From Rhodococcus sp. (in: high G+C Gram-positive bacteria) (GTDB taxonomy: Bacteria; Actinomycetota; Actinomycetes; Mycobacteriales; Mycobacteriaceae), in the NCBI GenBank assembly GCA_012514505.1, contig JAAZAD010000416.1, positions 1 through 53,802 on the forward strand: a DNA stretch of 53,802 nucleotides. Reading direction: 5' to 3'. Under the pieces are notes generated by a model. The model was given only the letters and a program-made list of their open reading frames with translations. It had not been told where the DNA came from and did not search any database. Of the stretch, positions 7,044 through 14,706 are shown one piece after another; positions within the stretch are counted from its first letter, which is position 1; every line of letters begins with the position of its first letter. A program made the translations under genes and the position numbers.

Positions 7044-9334
7044 GACGATGTCCTCACCTGATCAGGCGCTACGTCGTCTCGCACACCACGCCAACTCGGG
7101 TGCCGTAACCGCCGCGCCGACGACCACTCCATGAATCGCACTTCTCCTACCAGGGTCGGCGACACCCACAGCGCCTGCTTGCGTTCGGCGGCCGGTACCT
7201 CGTCGACGAACGGGCTTTCGTCCTGACGCAAGCGCTCGAGAAGCTCCGCCAGATCGGTCAACGCGCGCTCGGTGAACCCGGTCCCCACTTTGCCCACATA
7301 CCGGAGTCCGTCGCCCTCCGGTACACCAAGTAGCAGCGACCCGATGCTCGTGGATCGCTTGCCCTGCCCCGGCTTCCAGCCGCCGATCACCACGTCCTGG
7401 GTGCGCCAGTTCTTCACCTTGATCCAGCTCGACCCGCGCTTGCCCGGTAGGTACACGGAGTCACGGCGTTTCGCGACGACACCTTCCCAGCTGCGATTGC
7501 GGCTCTCCTCCAACGCTTCTTCGGCGGTCCCGTCGAGTTGTGGTGGAATCTCGAGCCTCGGAACCTTCGCCCCCAATGCCTCCAACACCCGGCGGCGGTC
7601 GCTGTACTTCTTGCGCAGCAGCGATACTCCGTCGAGGTGGAGCACATCGAATACGAGGAAGTGGGGTTCGCCGCCCTGCTGCAGCGCACCGAAACTGCTC
7701 GTGCCGTCCGGATCGAACGCCACGACCTCTCCGTCGAGCACCACCTCGTGCCCCGCCAACTCGTCTGGGAGCCAGGACAGCGCCGGGTACTGCGCAGTTT
7801 TGTCGTTTCCGGCGCGACTCGACAACCGGAAGTGATCGCCGACGATCTCGGCGATCACCCGGATGCCGTCCCACTTTCCTTCGAACGCCCACTCGTCCTC
7901 GTTCAACCCATCGAGATTGCCCGGGGACGCCAGCATCGGTGCCAGCCGCTTCGGGAACTCCGCTGCACGGCCGGCACTCCCCTGCGACCGTTGCTCCTTC
8001 ATCAGATGCATCAACCATTGGTCACCCTTGGCCCGTATCAGCGCGAAACGGCCCTGGACGCGGTCGCCGTGGAGTTGCACGATCACTTCGTCGTCACGCC
8101 ACTTCTCGGTGACATACGTGCCCGAATCCCAGATCGTCATCGTCCCGCCGCCGTATTCGCCTTTCGGAATGATGCCGGAGAAGGCGGCGTACTCGAGTGG
8201 ATGATCCTCCGTGTGGACGGCGAGCCGATTCTCTCCCGTGGACGTCGGCACATTCTTGGGCACCGCCCACGACACCAGCACCCCACCGCGCTCGAGGCGC
8301 AAGTCGTAATGCAGGCGGCGCGCGTGATGTTCCTGGATGACGAACGTGTCGTCGTTGCCTGCGGTCGGTGAGTGCGCGGGGACCGGTTCGGGGGTACGCG
8401 ACGCCGACCGTTTCTGCCGATAGGTATCGAGCGAGTCGCCGGCTCCCGTGTCCATCGGTGAATCGAGGCCGGCGAGAACATCACCGTGGTCCGCAACCCG
8501 TTCGAGCACCTCGTCGAACGTCAGGTGTCGCAGATCGACGTCGTCCAACTCTTCCCACGTTCGCGGCGCCGCCACGTACGGATGAGACCGTCCGCGTAGC
8601 GAATACGGCGCGATGGTCGTTTTCGACGGGTTGTTCTGACTCCAGTCCACGAAGACCTTGCCCGCACGCACAGCCTTCGCCATCGTTGCCGTCACCAGTT
8701 GCGGCATCACTTTTTCGAGACCGGTCGCCACCTGCCGGGCGACAGTGGACGCACCCGTTCCGTCCAATCGCCGATCCAACGGCACGTACACGTGCAGCCC
8801 TTTGCTGCCACTGGTCACCGGGTAGGCCGGCCATCCCAGATTTGCCACGAGGTCGCGAACGGCACGGGCGACTTCGGCGCAGTCGGCAAGCGACACCCCT
8901 TCCCCCGGATCGAGATCGAACACCAGCCGTGTCGCGGGCCCCCGTTCGGCACCCTCGAAACGCCACTGCGGAACGTGTAGTTCGAGCGCAGCCTGCTGTC
9001 CCGCCCACCCGAGCGCAGCAACCGAATCGAGTAACGGGTACGTGATCGTCCGCGCGGAATGCGGCAACGACTGCCTCGGTAGCCACTCCGGTGCCGAGGC
9101 CGCCAGGTTCTTCTCGAAGAACGACTGCCCGTCCACGCCGTTCGGCCACCGTTTCCGGGTCACCGCGCGACCGGCCACGTGCGGCAACATCACCGGCGCA
9201 ACCCGAAGGTAGTAATCGACGACATCACCCTTGGTGGTTCCCGTTTCGGGATACAACACCTTGTCGAGGTTGGTCAGCTGCAGCCGACGGCCGTCCACGG
9301 TGATGTGGTCGGCACCACGAACTCGGTCGGGCAT
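7040..9334 (-). CDS. ligD: Multifunctional non-homologous end-joining DNA ligase LigD
   Basis: This 764-residue protein has the three LigD domains in the mycobacterial order. The N-terminal polymerase/primase domain (about 10-290) carries the metal-binding FDLDPGEG block (Asp140, Asp142). The 3'-phosphoesterase domain (about 325-450) has FVIQEHHARRLHYDLRLE and HPLEYAAFSG. The C-terminal ATP-dependent ligase domain (about 462-764) has the nucleotidyl-lysine motif EGKWDGIR (Lys487). With Ku it would repair double-strand breaks in non-dividing cells; no Ku gene lies in this window. The length is close to that of M. tuberculosis LigD (about 760 aa). Its stop overlaps the DUF2252 start. It faces away from the solute-binding lipoprotein gene across a 133-bp intergenic region. 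Confidence 0.96.
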   Translation of the reverse strand: MPDRVRGADHITVDGRRLQLTNLDKVLYPETGTTKGDVVDYYLRVAPVMLPHVAGRAVTRKRWPNGVDGQSFFEKNLAASAPEWLPRQSLPHSARTITYPLLDSVAALGWAGQQAALELHVPQWRFEGAERGPATRLVFDLDPGEGVSLADCAEVARAVRDLVANLGWPAYPVTSGSKGLHVYVPLDRRLDGTGASTVARQVATGLEKVMPQLVTATMAKAVRAGKVFVDWSQNNPSKTTIAPYSLRGRSHPYVAAPRTWEELDDVDLRHLTFDEVLERVADHGDVLAGLDSPMDTGAGDSLDTYRQKRSASRTPEPVPAHSPTAGNDDTFVIQEHHARRLHYDLRLERGGVLVSWAVPKNVPTSTGENRLAVHTEDHPLEYAAFSGIIPKGEYGGGTMTIWDSGTYVTEKWRDDEVIVQLHGDRVQGRFALIRAKGDQWLMHLMKEQRSQGSAGRAAEFPKRLAPMLASPGNLDGLNEDEWAFEGKWDGIRVIAEIVGDHFRLSSRAGNDKTAQYPALSWLPDELAGHEVVLDGEVVAFDPDGTSSFGALQQGGEPHFLVFDVLHLDGVSLLRKKYSDRRRVLEALGAKVPRLEIPPQLDGTAEEALEESRNRSWEGVVAKRRDSVYLPGKRGSSWIKVKNWRTQDVVIGGWKPGQGKRSTSIGSLLLGVPEGDGLRYVGKVGTGFTERALTDLAELLERLRQDESPFVDEVPAAERKQALWVSPTLVGEVRFMEWSSARRLRHPSWRGVRDDVAPDQVRTSS

Positions 9335-9382
9335 CGCGCCTCCGTTGTCGACGTCCCCACATTGTGCGCCCGTAATCCATTC

Positions 9383-9437
9383 TCCATTGGCAACACTTAT
9401 GTTTCATTGACATAAACGACACCGGTTTCCATTGGCA
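9383..9437. promoter_or_regulatory. Direct repeat and inverted repeat between ligD and the lipoprotein gene
   Basis: The divergent intergenic region holds two identical TCCATTGGCA copies (9383-9392 and 9428-9437), 45 bp apart, flanking an inverted repeat TTATGT/ACATAA (9397-9402 and 9410-9415). This symmetric layout is what a regulator controlling one or both divergent genes could use, but no known consensus was recognised. Confidence 0.35.
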
Positions 9438-9467
9438 CAATTCCGACACCGGGGGCAAAATGTCGGA

Positions 9468-10397
9468 GTGCCCCGTCGAACTCGTACTCGCATGGCAGTC
9501 CTCGCGACTGCAGGTGTCCTCGTCCTCGGCGCGTGCTCGTCCGGAAACGGCCCCGACGGCGACGCGGACGGTTCTGCGACCGGTACAGCAACAACCACCA
9601 CTACACCGCGCGAGGCCATTCCGGCCCCCATCGGTGCCGCAAGCGAATGTGCGCCTGGCAGCGGCAAGACGATGACCGCGAACATGCTCACCATCGCCAC
9701 GGACACACCCGCCTACGAACCGTGGTTCGTAGGCAACGACCCCGCCAACGGGCAGGGCTTCGAGGGGGCCGTCGCACGCCGAGTTGCCCACCGCCTCGGA
9801 TACACGCCCGATCAGATCACCTTCGTGTCCGTGCCCTTCAACGAAGCGCTGACACCGGGAGACAAACCGTTCGACTTCGACATCAACCAGGTCACGATCC
9901 TCGACCAACGACGCGAGGCCGTCGACTTCAGTTCGCCGTACTATTCGGTCGCACAGTCGGTCGTCGCGTTGAAAGACAATCCTGCCGCCGATGCGCAGAC
10001 ACTCGCCGATCTGACGTCGTTCCGGCTGGGCGCGCAGGTCGACTCGACAAGCCTGAAAGCCATAGTCGAAACCATCGGCCCCACCGCGCCGGTGAAGTCC
10101 TACCCGACGAACGACGCAGTGAAGCACGCTCTGGCGACGGGCGAGGTGGACGCGATGGTGGTGGACCTTCCCACGGGATTTCAGATCGTCGAAAGCCAGG
10201 TCGAAGGTGCCACCCTCGTGGGACAGTTCCCCCGACCGAACTCCGTCACCGAATCCTTCGGTCTGGTCCTCGAGAAGAACAGCCCACTCACACCCTGCGT
10301 CTCGGCAGCCGTCGACTCGCTCTACGCCGATGGTGTACTCGACGCGCTGGTCGGCAAATGGCTCACCGACACCGGCGGAGCCCGCCTCCTCGACTAG
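9468..10397 (+). CDS. Amino-acid-type ABC transporter solute-binding lipoprotein
   Basis: A type 2 periplasmic-binding protein of about 309 residues. The N-terminus has basic residues (PRRTRTR), a hydrophobic stretch and the lipobox LVLGACSS, whose Cys would be lipidated. The mature part shows family blocks such as LTIATDTPAYEPWF, FDFDINQVTIL, REAVDFSSPYY and DAMVVDLPTGF, typical of GlnH/HisJ-like proteins binding polar amino acids. I prefer the GTG at 9468, which keeps the basic signal leader; a TTG at 9432 would add 12 residues without a ribosome binding site. No permease or ATPase gene is adjacent, so it either serves a transporter elsewhere or acts as a sensor. It converges on the VWA gene with a 21-bp gap. 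Confidence 0.87.
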   Translation: MPRRTRTRMAVLATAGVLVLGACSSGNGPDGDADGSATGTATTTTTPREAIPAPIGAASECAPGSGKTMTANMLTIATDTPAYEPWFVGNDPANGQGFEGAVARRVAHRLGYTPDQITFVSVPFNEALTPGDKPFDFDINQVTILDQRREAVDFSSPYYSVAQSVVALKDNPAADAQTLADLTSFRLGAQVDSTSLKAIVETIGPTAPVKSYPTNDAVKHALATGEVDAMVVDLPTGFQIVESQVEGATLVGQFPRPNSVTESFGLVLEKNSPLTPCVSAAVDSLYADGVLDALVGKWLTDTGGARLLD

Positions 10398-10418
10398 CAG
10401 GCAGCTACCACGGAAATA

Positions 10419-12008
10419 TCAGTCGCCCCGACTCTGCAGCGCTTCGGCGAACACGGTGGATATGTCCGAGGGATCCCGTGCGATGTGACTCGAACCGCCC
10501 GTGGCTTCCGCGATCTGGCGGAGGACGTCCGCATCGGCATCCTCGCTGATCCCGATGGTCACCACTATCACAGGGTTCTCAGGGTCCTGTTCGCGCTCCA
10601 ATGTGGCCAGGAGTTCACCGAGGCCGATGCTGCCGGGATCGTCGTTCGAGCCATCGGTGAGGATGACGACGCTGTTGACGGCGCTTGGGTCGTAGCCTTC
10701 CTTCACCTCACGGAAAGCGGCGAGCGTCGTGTCGTAGAGTCCGGTCCCGCCACCGATCTGGTTCGGCAGCGACCGGATCCCGGCAACGAGTCGTTCCCGC
10801 TGCGTGGCACCGTCGACCACCTTGTCCATCCGGGCGATCGGGACCAACTCCGTGTAATCCGGATAATTGCTGTTCGGGCCGGTGGAGAACGACCACAAAC
10901 CGATCTGAGCAGCGTCCGGAAACAGCTTGCTGCCTTCCACGCTGGCCCGCACCGTCATACCCATGCGCGTCGTGTTCGAGGCGTTGTAGCTCATGGAGCC
11001 GGAGACGTCCTCCACGATCAGCGTCCGCGACGGTTTCACGAGCGCCGTGTAGTTGCTGCGTAGTTCTGCCACGACAGCAGGCTCCGGGGTGCGCAGTTGG
11101 ACGACGGGACGAACTCCACGGTCGTTGCTCAGCGGACTTCGGTCCACCGATCGGAAACCTGCCGCGGACAGCACCTCTTCGCCGACCGGCGAGGTGAGCG
11201 CCGCAGCCAGAGACGTGCCGGCTTCTTCCGCTGCGCTGCGACCGTCGGCGCCCGTGGCGACCAGCGGATAATCGAGGAAGATACTGCCCGTCCCCGGAAC
11301 GGATGCGGTGAGACCGTCGCCTCCGTCTGTGACGAACTGCTGCTCGGTGACGGTCGTCGCGCCACCCTTTTCGCGTACTGCGTTCAGCTGGGCGGCCGCA
11401 TCCGCTGTTTCGGAGTCGGCGGATTGTTGTGCAACTTTGACGAGCGCATCCGACACCTCCTCCGGGTCGCTGGCGCTGACCTCCACCTCGACGGTCGCGC
11501 CGGCGATGGGGGCCAGGGCAGCGCCATCCGTTTGCGGGGCACCGACCGTCAAACCAGGCATCTGGAGAACGCCCAACCAGGATTCACCCGCTGCCGGCCC
11601 TCCTTCGGGAGTCACGAGAACGGTTGGTGTCGAGGCGACGGACTCGCTGACGACCGTGGCGCCGGAATCCTCGGCGACCAGCATGGTCGAATCAGGGATC
11701 CACAGATCCGGCGCGTCCGGTCCGTTGGGGGTGACCTCCGTGGCCTCCACCGCAGACACGGTGAACGATGCGCATCCCAGGTCGCTCGGATCGGAATCGG
11801 CGGCGACCTTCTGTACCGCGGCTGCGATCGCCGGGTCCGCTGCCACGGTGTACTCGGTCGGATCCTCGCATCCGCTGCCCATCCGCGACACCACGAACAC
11901 AGCCACGCCGACCAGCAGAACTGCGACGACAGCGAGTGCGCCGTACTTCGCTACAGGCGGAAACTTCGTAGACGACCCGAACTCTGGCTCCGTGTGGCGA
12001 CCGGACAT
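10419..12008 (-). CDS. Membrane-anchored solute-binding and VWA domain protein
   Basis: The 529-residue protein has one N-terminal membrane helix (about 22-41), an extracellular region resembling a type 2 solute-binding domain (about 50-300) and a C-terminal von Willebrand A domain. The VWA metal site is intact: DVSGSMS (Asp334, Ser336, Ser338), the later threonine in GGGTGLYD, and LTDGSND. Such proteins occur widely in actinobacteria at the cell surface; a VWA domain usually binds protein ligands through a divalent metal. The partner is unknown. A good ribosome binding site (GGGGAGGG) precedes the ATG at 12008. The Rv0910-like gene begins upstream, ending 33 bp before this start, so both may be one transcript. 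Confidence 0.88.
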   Translation of the reverse strand: MSGRHTEPEFGSSTKFPPVAKYGALAVVAVLLVGVAVFVVSRMGSGCEDPTEYTVAADPAIAAAVQKVAADSDPSDLGCASFTVSAVEATEVTPNGPDAPDLWIPDSTMLVAEDSGATVVSESVASTPTVLVTPEGGPAAGESWLGVLQMPGLTVGAPQTDGAALAPIAGATVEVEVSASDPEEVSDALVKVAQQSADSETADAAAQLNAVREKGGATTVTEQQFVTDGGDGLTASVPGTGSIFLDYPLVATGADGRSAAEEAGTSLAAALTSPVGEEVLSAAGFRSVDRSPLSNDRGVRPVVQLRTPEPAVVAELRSNYTALVKPSRTLIVEDVSGSMSYNASNTTRMGMTVRASVEGSKLFPDAAQIGLWSFSTGPNSNYPDYTELVPIARMDKVVDGATQRERLVAGIRSLPNQIGGGTGLYDTTLAAFREVKEGYDPSAVNSVVILTDGSNDDPGSIGLGELLATLEREQDPENPVIVVTIGISEDADADVLRQIAEATGGSSHIARDPSDISTVFAEALQSRGD

Positions 12009-12040
12009 GACCCTCCCCTACTGCTCAGATCTGCGCCCGA

Positions 12041-12472
12041 TCAGGCGTAGATCTCTGTGAACGTCTTCAGCGACTTCTCGATGTCACCCTTGAGAGCCTT
12101 GGCCACGCCCGATCCGATCGGACCGAACAGCGGCGCCCCACCGAGCTCGACGGTGAAAACCACCTCGGAACCCGAACCCTTCTCCTTGACCTCGAGGTTC
12201 AGCCCGAGTTTGACGCCGCCCTTGCCGTCGCCTTTGAGGACGAGACGCCGCGGCGGTGCGTATTCCTTGATGGTCCACTTGACGCGGTTGCGCAATCCCT
12301 TGACGGTGACGACCGACTGCAATTCGGTTCCGGTGGCCAGTTCTGCCGGCAGGTCACCGCGCCAGCCGTCGTGGACCACGAACCATCGTTCGAATTCGGA
12401 CAGGTCGGACGCGTGTTTCCACGTCTCGTCCGGGGAGAGTGGAAGTTCGACCTTCACCGTGAGTTTCGCCAC
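12041..12472 (-). CDS. SRPBCC/START-domain protein, Rv0910 (toxin) family
   Basis: This 143-residue protein has the helix-grip START/polyketide-cyclase fold pattern: LPLSPDETWKHASDLSEF at the start, VKWTIKEYAPPRRLVLKGDG in the middle and LGGAPLFGPIGSGVAKALKGDI near the end. These blocks closely match my memory of M. tuberculosis Rv0910, described as the toxin partner of the Rv0909 antitoxin. The expected antitoxin is not beside it; an Rv0909-like gene lies 8 kb away at 20652-20888. The start is GTG at 12472. Outside the toxin naming, the fold binds hydrophobic ligands, so lipid or polyketide binding is an alternative role. Confidence 0.78.
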   Translation of the reverse strand: MAKLTVKVELPLSPDETWKHASDLSEFERWFVVHDGWRGDLPAELATGTELQSVVTVKGLRNRVKWTIKEYAPPRRLVLKGDGKGGVKLGLNLEVKEKGSGSEVVFTVELGGAPLFGPIGSGVAKALKGDIEKSLKTFTEIYA

Positions 12473-12514
12473 CCGAGCAGACTAGCTGTTCGATCCGGTG
12501 GACCTGAAAAGGGC

Positions 12515-12551
12515 TTCAGGGGTGTACCGGTATGTCCGATACACCCCTGAA
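12515..12551 (-). terminator. Terminator of the symporter operon
   Basis: A perfect 12-bp inverted repeat, TTCAGGGGTGTA (12515-12526) and TACACCCCTGAA (12540-12551), lies directly after the leftward symporter stop at 12561. On the transcribed strand the stem is followed by GCCCTTTTC, a short T run. This fits a rho-independent terminator. Confidence 0.75.
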
Positions 12552-12560
12552 TCCGTTCTT

Positions 12561-14195
12561 CTAGTGGGAGACGGCCTTCTCCACTCCGACACCGGTGAGC
12601 GAACGGACTTCCATCTCGGCCTGCTTCGCCGGATCCTCGAGACGCCGACGTCCGACGTAGGTGCCAACGATGCCGAGAACGAATGCCAGGGGAATCGACA
12701 CGATGCCCGGGTTGGACAGCGGGAAGAACGAGAAGTCGACACCGGGGAACATCGACGACTGCTTCCCGGACACGGCCGGTGAGAACACGATCAGCAGGAG
12801 ACAGCTGATCAGACCGCCGTAGATGCTGAACAGTGCGCCTGTGGTGTTGAAGCGCCTCCAGAACAAGGAGTACAGCAGCGTCGGCAGGTTGGCCGATGCG
12901 GCCACCGCGAATGCCAGCGCCACGAGGAACGCGATGTTCTGGCCCATCGCCAGAATGCCCAGAACGATCGATGCCAATCCGATCACCACGACGGTGATGC
13001 GCGAAACGCGGACCTGCTCTTCCTCGGAAGCGTTTCCGTGTTTGATGACACTCGCATAGATGTCGTGTGCGAACGACGCCGACGCGGTGATCGCCAGGCC
13101 CGCCACCACAGCGAGGATCGTGGCGAAGGCCACTGCCGAGATGATGCCCAGGAAGATCGTCCCGCCGAGTTCGAAAGCCAACAGGGGCGCTGCCGCGTTC
13201 TCCTTACCGGGTGCGGCGAGAATGACGTCGGGTCCGACCATCTTGGCCGCTCCGTATCCGAGCACCAGTGTGAACAGGTAGAACCCACCGATCAGACCGA
13301 TCGCCCACGTAACCGATCGGCGAGCTTCCTTGGCGGTGGGAACCGTGTAGAACCGCATCAGAACGTGCGGCAGACCGGCCGTACCGAGCACCAGAGCGAT
13401 ACCGAGCGAGATGAAGTCCAGCTTGGACATACCGCTGATGCCGTACTTCGCGCCGGGTGCGAGCACGTCCGTCTGTGCCACCGTCTCGTTCGCGGAGCTG
13501 CTGACCATCGCCTGCGCGTCGGCCAGGAGCTGTGAGAAGTTGCCCCGCACCGACAGCAGGACGAGGACGAACATGATCGCCGCACCGGCTACGAGCAGAA
13601 CGGCCTTGACCATCTGCACGTATGTGGTCCCTTTCATGCCGCCGACCAGGACGTACACGATCATCAGGATGCCGACGACAGCGACGACGATGCTCTGGCC
13701 GACCGTGCCGTCGATGTTGAGCAACAGCGAGACCAAGCCACCTGCGCCAGCCATCTGAGCAAGTAGGTAGAACAGCGAGACCACGAGAGTCGACAGCGCG
13801 GCGGCCATACGCACGGGGCGCTGCTTCAGCCGGAAGCTCAGGACGTCGGCCATGGTGAAGCGTCCTGTATTGCGCAGCAGTTCCGCCACCAGCAACAGTG
13901 CGACCAGCCAGGCGACGAGGAAGCCGATCGAGTAGAGGAATCCGTCGTAGCCGTACACCGCGATGGCACCTGCGATGCCCAGGAACGATGCCGCCGAGAG
14001 GTAGTCACCGGCGATGGCGAAACCGTTCTGCGGTCCGGAGAACTGGCCGCCGCCGGTGTAGAAGTCGGATGCCTTCTTCGTGGTTCGGCTGGCCCGAATC
14101 ACCAAGGTCATCGTGCCGATGACGAAGACCGCGAAGATGGCAATGTTGAACAGCGGATTTCCGACATCGCTGCCGGCCGCGAGCATGGTGGTCAC
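12561..14195 (-). CDS. Sodium:solute symporter, acetate/monocarboxylate type (ActP/MctC-like)
   Basis: This 544-residue integral membrane protein belongs to the SSS family. The signature region is clear: ASDFYTGGGQFSGPQNGFAIAGDYLSAASFLGI (split here at about residues 42-76), then TM helices to the C-terminus, about 13 in total. The GDYLSAASFLG block and the partner DUF485 gene are typical of ActP acetate permeases and the corynebacterial MctC carrier of acetate, propionate and pyruvate. The GTG start at 14195 overlaps the upstream DUF485 stop by 4 nt (GTGA). A GlxR-like site upstream of the pair suggests cAMP-linked carbon control. Exact substrate is not determined by sequence. Confidence 0.92.
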   Translation of the reverse strand: MTTMLAAGSDVGNPLFNIAIFAVFVIGTMTLVIRASRTTKKASDFYTGGGQFSGPQNGFAIAGDYLSAASFLGIAGAIAVYGYDGFLYSIGFLVAWLVALLLVAELLRNTGRFTMADVLSFRLKQRPVRMAAALSTLVVSLFYLLAQMAGAGGLVSLLLNIDGTVGQSIVVAVVGILMIVYVLVGGMKGTTYVQMVKAVLLVAGAAIMFVLVLLSVRGNFSQLLADAQAMVSSSANETVAQTDVLAPGAKYGISGMSKLDFISLGIALVLGTAGLPHVLMRFYTVPTAKEARRSVTWAIGLIGGFYLFTLVLGYGAAKMVGPDVILAAPGKENAAAPLLAFELGGTIFLGIISAVAFATILAVVAGLAITASASFAHDIYASVIKHGNASEEEQVRVSRITVVVIGLASIVLGILAMGQNIAFLVALAFAVAASANLPTLLYSLFWRRFNTTGALFSIYGGLISCLLLIVFSPAVSGKQSSMFPGVDFSFFPLSNPGIVSIPLAFVLGIVGTYVGRRRLEDPAKQAEMEVRSLTGVGVEKAVSH

Positions 14196-14554
14196 TTGGC
14201 CGTTCCTTCCAGCTCTTCACGAATCGCCGACGAACGCGGGTCGAGTTCACGGTTCGCGAAACGGACGTAGATCGCGGTGATCGCGAACGTCGTGACGAAC
14301 TGACCGAGACCCAGGATCAGACCGATATTGATATTGCCGAGCACCTTCGTCGCCATGAAGTCATGTGCGTAAGTGGCCAACAACACGTAGGTGAAATACC
14401 AGGTCAGAAAGAACCCGGTCATCGGGAACACGAACCTGCGCAGGCGGCTTCTCAGCTCCTGGAATTCGGGACTGGCTTGCATGTCCACGAAGGCTTGCCC
14501 ATCGGGCGTGGAAGGGCGTTCGGGTATGTCCTCGCCCAGATCGATTGCGGTCAC
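14192..14554 (-). CDS. DUF485 family membrane protein (YjcH-like)
   Basis: The 120-residue product has a soluble N-terminus with SPEFQELRSRLRRFVFPM, the typical DUF485 entry block, then two membrane helices (about 48-66 and 79-100) and a charged tail. Genes of this family accompany ActP-type symporters, as here with a 4-nt overlap to the next gene. The protein is thought to assist the carrier, though its role is not established. The GTG start at 14554 is preceded by GAGGAG at 7 nt. Confidence 0.9.
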   Translation of the reverse strand: MTAIDLGEDIPERPSTPDGQAFVDMQASPEFQELRSRLRRFVFPMTGFFLTWYFTYVLLATYAHDFMATKVLGNINIGLILGLGQFVTTFAITAIYVRFANRELDPRSSAIREELEGTAK

Positions 14555-14597
14555 TGCGGGCTCCTCGTATTCGGCGGTCGAATAGTCGAAACCGTAA

Positions 14598-14613
14598 TGA
14601 GATCCATGTCACA
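14598..14613. promoter_or_regulatory. GlxR/CRP-like binding site upstream of the DUF485-symporter operon
   Basis: TGAGA-N6-TCACA at 14598-14613 matches nine of ten fixed positions of the actinobacterial GlxR/CRP consensus TGTGA-N6-TCACA. It lies about 45-60 bp before the start of the DUF485 gene. Acetate uptake genes in related bacteria are under GlxR control, so the location makes sense. Confidence 0.45.
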
Positions 14614-14706
14614 CAAATAGAGGGTGTCGCGCGTCACCCGCCGAACCGTCGGAGTGTGCGGTGAACGGTCACCCACACCCGACGAGCGGTCAGGTGCGGG
14701 TACATG

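Noticed and set aside
9225..10127. 300-codon leftward frame across the ligD start and lipoprotein gene
   Set aside because: It is antisense to two well-supported coding regions in a high-GC genome where such shadows are common.
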